A stretch of 5,952 bases of DNA. It comes from DATKGX01 sp035510555 (GTDB lineage: Bacteria > Patescibacteriota > Microgenomatia > Levybacterales > UBA12049). The stretch is taken from positions 1 through 5,952 of the forward strand of contig DATKGX010000013.1 of the NCBI GenBank assembly GCA_035510555.1, in the 5' to 3' direction. The stretch's first letter is position 1; every line of letters begins with the position of its first letter. Below, one piece after another: positions 1-5,232 of the stretch. The notes under the pieces are model-generated. The model ran no database searches, was not told the DNA's origin, and saw only the letters and a list, made by a program, of their open reading frames with translations. A program made the translations under genes and the position numbers.

Positions 1-118
1 TCGTTTCAGCGTAAGCTGGATAAAACCCCTTGTAGACTACGAGGTTGATAGGCGGGCGGTGGAAGCACTGTAAAGTGTTGAGCCTACCCGTACTAATGGT
101 TTTTAGAGTAGATTAAGT
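1..118 (+). rRNA. rrl: 23S rRNA, 3' end (partial)
   Basis: This is the 3' terminal part of the large-subunit rRNA; the gene continues to the left of the window. The sequence carries the conserved 23S tail: GTAGACTACGAGGTTGATAG at 31-50, then a helix region, then GAGCCTACCCGTACTAATGG ending at 99, which matches the near-universal GAGCTAACCGGTACTAATGA of bacterial 23S. The mature 3' end is placed at about 118 by counting the usual ~18 bases after TAATGR. The exact end cannot be fixed because the partner 5' strand of the terminal helix lies outside the window. The order 23S-5S on the plus strand is the normal end of a bacterial rRNA operon. Confidence 0.95.
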
Positions 119-248
119 ATCCTTCTCTTCACCTTCAAGGAGCCAAGTGAAACTTGGCGACGCAGTCCTCCTAAGATTGCTCCGTGAGCCGTGTTCGAAT
201 AGAACAGAAAGGTGAACGGTAAAATCAGGAGGATGAGTGTTCTTTTAA
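119..248 (+). other. 23S-5S internal transcribed spacer, structured
   Basis: This transcribed spacer encodes no protein that I can support. It is rich in inverted repeats. An 8-bp outer stem (128-135 with 209-216) encloses three hairpins: 142-148/152-158 (7 bp), 162-167/175-180 (6 bp, 7-base loop) and 192-196/202-206 (5 bp). A competing fold pairs TCCTCCT (166-172) with AGGAGGA (227-233), and GGAGC (139-143) with GCTCC (179-183). Such folds in rRNA spacers usually guide RNase cleavage and assembly. The cloverleaf shape is tRNA-like, but no functional tRNA can be supported because a proper D-arm and a G53-C61 pair are missing. Confidence 0.75.
238..247 (+). promoter_or_regulatory. boxA-like antitermination element before 5S
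   Basis: TGTTCTTTTA closely resembles the boxA element of bacterial rRNA operons (E. coli TGCTCTTTAACA; B. subtilis TGTTCTTTGAAAA). BoxA in nascent rRNA recruits NusB/NusE and protects the untranslated transcript from premature termination. Its place between 23S and 5S is less usual than in the leader or the 16S-23S spacer. The match is a short AT-rich string, so chance is possible. Confidence 0.35.
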
Positions 249-264
249 AATTGAAGATAGAAAT

Positions 265-379
265 TTTCTGGTAATTTGTGCGATACGGTACCACCTCTTC
301 CCATTCCGAACAGAGAAGTGAAACGTTTCAGCGCCTACGATACTAACATTACGTTGGGACAATGGGTCATTGCCAGAAA
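265..379 (+). rRNA. rrf: 5S rRNA
   Basis: This is the complete 5S rRNA of the large subunit. The diagnostic CCGAAC at 306-311 is followed by the conserved AGAAGTGAAACG at 314-325 and AGCGCC at 330-335. The terminal helix I pairs 265-275 (TTTCTGGTAAT) with 369-379 (ATTGCCAGAAA), with one G-U pair. CCGAAC starts 41 bases from the 5' end, the same distance as in E. coli 5S. The total of about 115 bases is slightly short because the helix IV region (about 343-364) is reduced. Helix I continues outward into a long precursor stem, so the mature ends may differ by a few bases. Confidence 0.95.
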
Positions 380-400
380 TTTTCTGTTTTCAATTCACTA

Positions 401-423
401 AAGTCCCCGTAAGGGGATTTTTT
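401..423 (+). terminator. rho-independent terminator of the rRNA operon
   Basis: The stem AAGTCCCC (401-408) pairs with GGGGATTT (413-420, one G-T pair) around the tetraloop GTAA, and the 3' arm runs into a tract of six T (418-423). It lies about 20 bases after the 5S gene and ends the rRNA transcript. A near-identical copy occurs at 798-817. Confidence 0.9.
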
Positions 424-431
424 GTGGGCAA

Positions 432-460
432 TTGACAATGGTTGCTTGGAGTGTTAATAT
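432..460 (+). promoter_or_regulatory. sigma70-type promoter for the 469-774 gene
   Basis: A perfect -35 box TTGACA (432-437) is separated by 17 bases from the -10 box TAATAT (455-460). It begins 8 bases after the T-tract of the rRNA terminator, so it gives the next gene its own transcription unit. The -10 box ends only 8 bases before the ATG at 469, so the predicted start of transcription falls at or within about 2 bases of the start codon (leaderless mRNA). Confidence 0.85.
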
Positions 461-468
461 CCTTTCCT

Positions 469-774
469 ATGGAAAGACATAAACGAGTATTTTTAGACGT
501 TTTACCAAGTGGCGATGTCGAACTTAATCAAGGATGGTCTCTTAATTCGGGGGGCCTTGGGGAATATCACGTTTTTAAACAAAAAGAGCATGATAGAGTT
601 CTTAGATACAATACTAACGGAAAATTGGTTGAGATAGAATTTGTACCAGGAGAGGTAGTTGACCTTCGAGATTTGCCGCAAGACGCAACTATCCCTTCAG
701 ATGCTAAGCTTGTGGAGCTATTTAACGCGCACGATATTACTCCTCAATTCTCAGAAGATTTGATCCCAGCATAG
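469..774 (+). CDS. hypothetical protein, 101 aa
   Basis: I do not recognise this protein. The start is set at the ATG at 469. An upstream in-frame TTG at 442 lies between the -35 and -10 boxes of the promoter and would not be transcribed. The product is soluble-looking, with no signal peptide, membrane segment or cysteine. Residues 1-65 alternate hydrophobic and polar residues in a way that suggests a small beta-rich domain (RVFLDVLPSGDVELN at 6-20; KLVEIEFVPGEVVDL at 52-66). The tail (residues 67-101) is acidic and proline-containing, with a probable short helix at 78-88. There is no Shine-Dalgarno sequence, and translation is predicted to begin on a leaderless transcript. It is a single-gene unit between the promoter at 432-460 and the terminator at 798-817. 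Balanced codon content and tight flanking signals support a real gene; the function is unknown. Confidence 0.75.
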   Translation: MERHKRVFLDVLPSGDVELNQGWSLNSGGLGEYHVFKQKEHDRVLRYNTNGKLVEIEFVPGEVVDLRDLPQDATIPSDAKLVELFNAHDITPQFSEDLIPA

Positions 775-797
775 TTTAACTGGATTTTAGAACGATT

Positions 798-817
798 TCC
801 CCGCAAGGGGATTTTTT
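798..817 (+). terminator. rho-independent terminator after the 469-774 gene
   Basis: TCCCC (798-802) pairs with GGGGA (807-811) around a GCAA tetraloop, followed by six T (812-817). It is a near copy of the rRNA terminator: 25 bases (798-822 versus 404-428) differ at one position, in the loop, and the GNRA loop class is kept. Confidence 0.85.
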
Positions 818-831
818 GTGGGAAAATGTCC

Positions 832-860
832 TTTACAAAGAAATAGCATAATGATATTAT
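832..860 (+). promoter_or_regulatory. sigma70-type promoter for the 871-1158 gene
   Basis: The -35 box TTTACA (832-837, one mismatch to TTGACA) is separated by 17 bases from the -10 box TATTAT (855-860). The -10 ends 10 bases before the ATG at 871, leaving a 5' leader of at most a few bases and no room for a ribosome binding site. It follows directly after the 798-817 terminator, repeating the terminator-promoter-gene arrangement seen at 401-469. Confidence 0.75.
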
Positions 861-870
861 CTCCAGATAT

Positions 871-1158
871 ATGGCAGAAGGTGACCCCGGCGAGGGTAAA
901 ATCTTACAATTTAGACCAAGAAAAGTAGATTTAATGGCTTCGGTTACAGTAGAAGCGAATAGGGAATTGTTGAGAACAATTGGCGTTCTTGCTAAGGGAA
1001 AGGGAATGTCCATAGAACACCTACATTCTCTTGCGTTGGAAGAGGGAGTACGGGTTGTATTGGAAGATTTTTTTGGTAGAGATATTATTTCCCGCGACCG
1101 AGTGGATGGGTCAGAGGTAGTTATTTATAAAGCTCCTGTTAAAAAACCCTCTGCTTAG
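871..1158 (+). CDS. small protein, possible ribbon-helix-helix DNA-binding protein, 95 aa
   Basis: No confident family assignment. Residues 22-66 read like a ribbon-helix-helix domain: a short strand (SVTVEAN, 24-30), a helix (RELLRTIGVLAKGKG, 31-45), a turn beginning M-S (46-47), and a second helix (IEHLHSLALEEGVRVVLEDF, 48-67). The spacing AKGKGMSIEHL...ALEEG resembles the AKxxGxSxxEL...AL pattern of Arc/CopG-like repressors and antitoxins. If correct, it would act as a dimeric DNA-binding protein. There is no adjacent toxin gene. The N-terminal 20 residues are Gly/charge-rich and the C-terminus (residues 81-95) is a lysine-rich tail. No Shine-Dalgarno sequence is present, and the ATG lies 10 bases from its -10 box. 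It ends 21 bases before the glycosyltransferase gene without an intervening terminator, so read-through into that operon is likely. The gene is credible; the function is a weak inference. Confidence 0.7.
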   Translation: MAEGDPGEGKILQFRPRKVDLMASVTVEANRELLRTIGVLAKGKGMSIEHLHSLALEEGVRVVLEDFFGRDIISRDRVDGSEVVIYKAPVKKPSA

Positions 1159-1166
1159 CCTTTTTA

Positions 1167-1175
1167 TGGTATATT
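1167..1175 (+). promoter_or_regulatory. possible extended -10 promoter for the glycosyltransferase operon
   Basis: TGGTATATT matches the extended -10 pattern TGnTATAAT with one mismatch in the hexamer (TATATT, 1170-1175). Extended -10 promoters can work without a -35 box, and none is seen 17 bases upstream. It would start transcription about at the second of two adjacent ATG codons (1180 and 1183). AT-rich sequence makes a chance match possible, and read-through from the upstream gene is an alternative. Confidence 0.4.
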
Positions 1176-1179
1176 TAGA

Positions 1180-1923
1180 ATGATGATATTGAGAAAAAAA
1201 GTTATTGTAGTAATGCCCGCGTATAATGCTTCTAAAACAATCGCCGCGACTTACAAAGCCATGCCACCGGGAGTGGTAGACGAAACAATAGTAGTTGATG
1301 ACAAAAGTTCCGATAATACTGTGCAAGTAGCTAGAGAATTAGGGCTCACTGTAATTATGCATCCGCGAAACTTAGGCTACGGTGGCAATCAAAAAACCTG
1401 TTATAAGGAAGCGCTTAAGCGGGGAGCTGACGTTGTAGTGATGATTCATCCCGATTATCAATACGATAGTAGCTTAACGGAAGAGATAGCAAAGCCGATT
1501 AGTCAGGGCCGTTTTGACATTATGTTTGGCAGTCGGATCAGGACCAGAAAAGAGGCGCTGGATGGAGGAATGCCTTACGTAAAATACATTCTTAATCGTG
1601 TCGTCAGTTTAATTGAAAATATCGTTTTAGGCGTGAATTTTACGGAGCATCTAAGCGGGTTTCGCGCGTACTCAAAAGAAGTTCTCAACACTTTGCCAAT
1701 TAATCATTTTTCCGATGATTTTTTATTCGATCAAGAGTTGATGATTTCCGCAATTGCCCACGGTTTTAGGGTAGCGGAATATCCTGTGCCAGTCCGTTAT
1801 TCGCCGGAGAGTTCCTCGATAAAATTTTTAGCCGGAACGAAATTTCTGCTGGAAACATTCGTGACTCTAGCTTTGTTTATTTTATATAAGCTTAAGATTT
1901 ATAAATCGAAAATCTTTGCGTAA
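1180..1923 (+). CDS. GT2 family glycosyltransferase, polyprenyl-phosphate sugar synthase-like
   Basis: This GT-A fold family 2 glycosyltransferase (247 aa) is of the DPM/DPG-synthase-like type. Such enzymes transfer a sugar from a nucleotide donor to a polyprenyl phosphate on the cytoplasmic face of the membrane. Motifs in order: VIVVMPAYN (8-16), the first strand of the nucleotide-binding fold; VVDDKSSDNT (38-47), the nucleotide-binding aspartates; NLGYGGN (64-70); HPDYQYD (90-96), the metal-binding DxD-type site in the variant typical of this subgroup; GSR (117-119); LSGFRAYS (158-165); and YSPESSS (207-213). A hydrophobic stretch at 223-237 followed by a Lys-rich tail suggests one C-terminal membrane anchor. 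ATG codons at 1180 and 1183 are both possible starts; the promoter geometry slightly favours 1183. The stop is 1 base from the next ATG, so translation is probably coupled. Family is certain; the sugar and acceptor are unknown. Confidence 0.93.
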   Translation: MMILRKKVIVVMPAYNASKTIAATYKAMPPGVVDETIVVDDKSSDNTVQVARELGLTVIMHPRNLGYGGNQKTCYKEALKRGADVVVMIHPDYQYDSSLTEEIAKPISQGRFDIMFGSRIRTRKEALDGGMPYVKYILNRVVSLIENIVLGVNFTEHLSGFRAYSKEVLNTLPINHFSDDFLFDQELMISAIAHGFRVAEYPVPVRYSPESSSIKFLAGTKFLLETFVTLALFILYKLKIYKSKIFA

Positions 1924-1924
1924 A

Positions 1925-3517
1925 ATGAAAAAACACGTCATTATTTTAATCGCAGTTATATTGTTGGCTTCAGCGCTGCGTTTGTGGCAGTTGGGAAGTG
2001 TACCAATTAGCATGTCGGACGACGAAATCAGACTTATCTATAGCGGTTACTCGATCGCTCATACCGGTAGAGATGCTTTCGGAAACTTTTTGCCTTTAGT
2101 TTTCCATATGGATGGGGCGAGCACTTACGGACAAATCCCGATTTATATCACAAGCATATTTTTTCTTTTTCTAAAACTTAGTCCATTTACGGCGAGACTT
2201 CCATTTGCTCTTTCAGGAATTTTATCAGTGGCTGTTCTTTATTTTATCCTCAGAAAGATTCTGGATAATAACACAATCGCTCTTTTGTCTTCATTTGTGT
2301 TGTCAGTTTCCGTTTGGAGTTTGCAGATGACAAGATTTGCGATAGAAATTGATATGGCAGTTTTAATGTACCTTCTCGGCATCTTGTTATTTTTGTATGC
2401 CCAAAAAAGAACCTCGTTGTTTTTACTCTCAATGGTTTTCTTCTGCTTAGGCTTTTATACCTATGCAGCAGTAAAAATTATTTTAATTCCAATTCTTATT
2501 ATTCTTGCTTGGTACAATTTTAAGACTTTAACCCGAAAACATTTCTTCATAATTTTGGCCACAATTGTTTTAGCTTTTGGTTCATTTTGGTTTTTAAGCA
2601 TTACTCAAGGGGGCGCTTCTTACGCCGCTGCTAACGGCAGTTTTTTCTTTTTTCAAGATAAAGCGACCACTTCGCAAGCGGTTGAGCTGGAAAGACGGAC
2701 GTCACAAGAGCCAAATATTATTAAATCCCTTTACCATAATAAATTTACCTATTGGCTAAGGGTCGCTTCCAGTAATTATCTCACTACTTTCTCGCCCCAG
2801 TATTTATTCTTAAGCCAGGAAGCAAACGGCATCTATTCAATTTGGGGAAGAGGGGAGCTGTATGTTTTTGAACTGCCGCTTTGTCTTTTGGGAGCATTTT
2901 ACCTTTTTCTTAAAAAAAGAAAAGAGTTTTTGCTAATTTTGGGATTGCTTTTAGTTTCGCCTTTGCCATCCGCCTTGGGGATAGGTGCGCCAACTTGGAC
3001 TTCTCGGGCCGGTTTTACTCTCTTTTGGCTGTGCGCATTTGTCGGCGCGGGCATCTATTTTTTACTCACATTTTTTAAGAAGCGAAACTATCGGTATTTA
3101 GTTTTCGTCCTGATAGCTATCTTTTATCTTTATGCGGTTGTTGGATATCTCTCCCAATATTATTTTGACTGGTCAAGGACTAATGCAAAATATTTTTCTA
3201 AATCAACGAAGGATTTAGTCTATAAAATAGATTCCTATCGAGTTCAAAATAAGGCAGTCGTGGTTTCGGGAGCAACGGTAAATACTTTTATGCATTATGC
3301 TTTTTATAATCAATTAGACCCAAAACTAGTGCAGGCAAATATCAATAAAACACCGATTAGATTTGCTAATTTTACTTTTCAAGAAAACTGCTTAGTAGAT
3401 ATTCCTAAAAATTTAACTTATATCTCCTCGATCAATTGCAAATACAAGCAAAAACCTACCAGCCAAATAAAGGAATACGATAGTCCAGAAACAGCATGGA
3501 ATATCTACGCAAAATAA
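1925..3517 (+). CDS. GT39/PMT-like (GT-C fold) membrane glycosyltransferase, first paralogue
   Basis: This integral membrane glycosyltransferase (530 aa) belongs to the GT-C superfamily, ArnT/PMT-like, whose members take sugars from polyprenyl-phosphate donors and transfer them outside the cytoplasmic membrane. I count about 11-12 hydrophobic segments: one at 5-21, a cluster from about 70 to 225, and another from about 312 to 410. The first outer loop holds the acidic motif SDDE (31-34), the expected place of the catalytic or metal-binding Asp-Glu of this family. FTARLPFALSG (88-98) is the characteristic second-loop signature. A loop at about 226-310 contains a Tyr/Ser-rich stretch with SPQYLFL (290-296). 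The C-terminal ~120 residues form a soluble outer domain with cysteines at 489 and 505. ATG 1925 is preferred over an in-frame TTG at 1916, which would overlap the upstream gene. There is no Shine-Dalgarno sequence; coupling to the GT2 gene is likely. Acceptor unknown. Confidence 0.88.
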   Translation: MKKHVIILIAVILLASALRLWQLGSVPISMSDDEIRLIYSGYSIAHTGRDAFGNFLPLVFHMDGASTYGQIPIYITSIFFLFLKLSPFTARLPFALSGILSVAVLYFILRKILDNNTIALLSSFVLSVSVWSLQMTRFAIEIDMAVLMYLLGILLFLYAQKRTSLFLLSMVFFCLGFYTYAAVKIILIPILIILAWYNFKTLTRKHFFIILATIVLAFGSFWFLSITQGGASYAAANGSFFFFQDKATTSQAVELERRTSQEPNIIKSLYHNKFTYWLRVASSNYLTTFSPQYLFLSQEANGIYSIWGRGELYVFELPLCLLGAFYLFLKKRKEFLLILGLLLVSPLPSALGIGAPTWTSRAGFTLFWLCAFVGAGIYFLLTFFKKRNYRYLVFVLIAIFYLYAVVGYLSQYYFDWSRTNAKYFSKSTKDLVYKIDSYRVQNKAVVVSGATVNTFMHYAFYNQLDPKLVQANINKTPIRFANFTFQENCLVDIPKNLTYISSINCKYKQKPTSQIKEYDSPETAWNIYAK

Positions 3518-5232
3518 ACAGAGAGTTAGTGTTAGTGATGTTGATAGTTGTTTTAGCTTCAACATTGCGGTTTTTGTGGCTTGATAAAATTCCAATCGGG
3601 ATTGGAGGAGACGAACTGACCTATGTTTTTAACGCCAAAGCAATCTTTTTAACCGGCAGCGATGTTAGCGGCACCTGGAATCCTTTTACTGCCTTTATTT
3701 TCCATTATCCGGCTTACACCACTCCCCAAGCGGAATTGTCTTATCTCTTACTGACGCCGCTAGTTGGATTGTTTCCCCTCTCTCTTTTTGCCGCCAGAGT
3801 TACATTTGCTTTACTTAGCGTTTTAACCGTTCTATTTGTCTATTTAGTTGCTAAGGAATTTTGGGGAAGTAGGGTAGGAATAATTGCCGGGTTAATCGCC
3901 GCCATCAATCCCTGGCTTCTTTATATCGGCCGAACAGATTATGAACAAGTTCCGGCGACCCTATTCTTTTTAGTGGCGATATTTATCTTGCTTAAGGCTA
4001 AAGGCTGGAAAATTCTTTGGTCAGTGCCAATTCTGTATCTGGCTTTTTATGCTTATATCGCGACAAAACTCATTTTTCTTCCGGTGGTTTTAATCGTTAT
4101 TTTGTATTGTTACTTTGTCAACAAAAGGCAATTTCTAAAACAATATTTAGCCGTTTTTGGTCTTTGCATTTTAATCGTCGGAGTGTATATTTTGGCTCTT
4201 AAGCAAACTCCAAACGTGCGTCTGAGCGAGATATTTACGCCTAATTCTCCGGCTTTGATGGATCAGGTGGATGCGGTTAGGAAAGTAACGATGCGTAGTC
4301 CGTTAAAAAACATTTTTGAAAATAAAATAACGGAATATCTATGGATAATTCTGACAAAAACCTTTGACACGCTTTCTCCCAGCTATTTATTCTTGCTGGG
4401 GGATAGCTTCTTTGCTCTTTTTCGGCATGGGTTATTCTATGTTTTGGATGCATTATTCCTAAGTTTCGGTCTGGCGGCGGCTTATAAGCGAAAGGCTAAA
4501 TTATTCTTTCTTTTAGTGACCCTTATTTTTGTTGCTATTCTACCCCATGTTTTCCATAGTGCCAGTTTAGAAAACTTTGCTCCGCATATCGTTTTATTAT
4601 TTCCTTTTGCAATAATTTTAATTGCCGTTGGAATTGATGAAGCACTTCGTTTGGGCAAAAAAAAGTGGAGTTTTTATGCAGTTTCAGCATCGATATTTCT
4701 CCTTTATTTACTGTCCATTCTTTACTTTTTGAACATTTATTTTTTCCAGTTTACTTTGCAGGGAAATTTTGATTTTCCGGTCAGGCTTTTAGCAAAATAT
4801 GCATCACTAGCTAGCCAAAATGGGGAGCCAATTATAATTTATTCTCCGGCCGTTCCGGATGTTTTTAAAAAATACCTTTTTTATACCAATAATTATAATC
4901 AGAAAACAGTTTCTGCGGTAAGATTAGCATACAAAACGAATAAATTTAATTTTGGGAATATTCAATTTATGGGTTGTAATAACATGATAGATCCAACCAA
5001 GATTAACGCATTGATTCTTTATGATTTTAACTGCGGGCCATTAAAAGCAGATTATAAGCGGGTACTTATTTCAAGATTGTCGGATGGGGGACCAAGCTAT
5101 AATATTTACAACGACAAAATTTGTAAGAGTTTTAACTTAAAGAGGTATCCAACTGATCTTAAAATTAGCGATTTTGGAATTGAAGACCAATCGGTGCAGC
5201 AATTTTGCCAAACTTTTATTACCAATCCCTAA
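3496..5232 (+). CDS. GT39/PMT-like (GT-C fold) membrane glycosyltransferase, second paralogue
   Basis: This second GT-C membrane glycosyltransferase (578 aa) is a divergent paralogue of the preceding gene. Shared architecture: an N-terminal membrane segment (11-29), a first-loop acidic motif GGDE (37-40), the signature LSLFAARVTFALLSVLTVLF (95-114), GRTDYEQVPATLFFL (145-159), a loop motif SPSYLFL (294-300), about 12 membrane segments to residue 416, and a C-terminal outer domain from about 417. Cysteines at 494 and 513 match the pair in the first paralogue; C543 and C571 are extra. The last 60 residues extend beyond the partner protein. The ATG at 3496 lies inside the end of the upstream gene (22-base overlap, different frame), and no Shine-Dalgarno sequence precedes it, so translation probably depends on coupling. 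The gene ends in a 4-base convergent overlap with the minus-strand methyltransferase. Substrates unknown. Confidence 0.88.
   Translation: MEYLRKINRELVLVMLIVVLASTLRFLWLDKIPIGIGGDELTYVFNAKAIFLTGSDVSGTWNPFTAFIFHYPAYTTPQAELSYLLLTPLVGLFPLSLFAARVTFALLSVLTVLFVYLVAKEFWGSRVGIIAGLIAAINPWLLYIGRTDYEQVPATLFFLVAIFILLKAKGWKILWSVPILYLAFYAYIATKLIFLPVVLIVILYCYFVNKRQFLKQYLAVFGLCILIVGVYILALKQTPNVRLSEIFTPNSPALMDQVDAVRKVTMRSPLKNIFENKITEYLWIILTKTFDTLSPSYLFLLGDSFFALFRHGLFYVLDALFLSFGLAAAYKRKAKLFFLLVTLIFVAILPHVFHSASLENFAPHIVLLFPFAIILIAVGIDEALRLGKKKWSFYAVSASIFLLYLLSILYFLNIYFFQFTLQGNFDFPVRLLAKYASLASQNGEPIIIYSPAVPDVFKKYLFYTNNYNQKTVSAVRLAYKTNKFNFGNIQFMGCNNMIDPTKINALILYDFNCGPLKADYKRVLISRLSDGGPSYNIYNDKICKSFNLKRYPTDLKISDFGIEDQSVQQFCQTFITNP

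Noticed and set aside
136..208. A functional tRNA-Arg(CCT) gene in the 23S-5S spacer
   Set aside because: The anticodon-like loop fits, but the T-stem does not pair (CCGTG with AGAAC), the G53-C61 pair is absent, the D-arm is replaced by a 7-bp hairpin with a tight loop, and there is no CCA end.
103..294. Minus-strand open frame across the rRNA spacer and 5S start
   Set aside because: It overlaps clear rRNA sequence; the hydrophobic translation is a by-product of AT-rich sequence.
442..468. TTG start at 442, adding nine residues to the first small protein
   Set aside because: It lies between the -35 and -10 boxes of a consensus promoter and would not be in the mRNA; the ATG at 469 is preferred.
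744..1013. Open minus-strand frame of 89 codons opposite the two small genes
   Set aside because: It runs antisense across the 798-817 terminator, the 832-860 promoter and the start of the 871 gene, and has no promoter or recognisable protein; it is a shadow.
1916..1924. TTG start at 1916 for the first GT-C gene
   Set aside because: The ATG at 1925 gives a typical short Lys-rich N-terminus before the first membrane segment and a 1-base gap to the previous gene; no ribosome binding site favours TTG.
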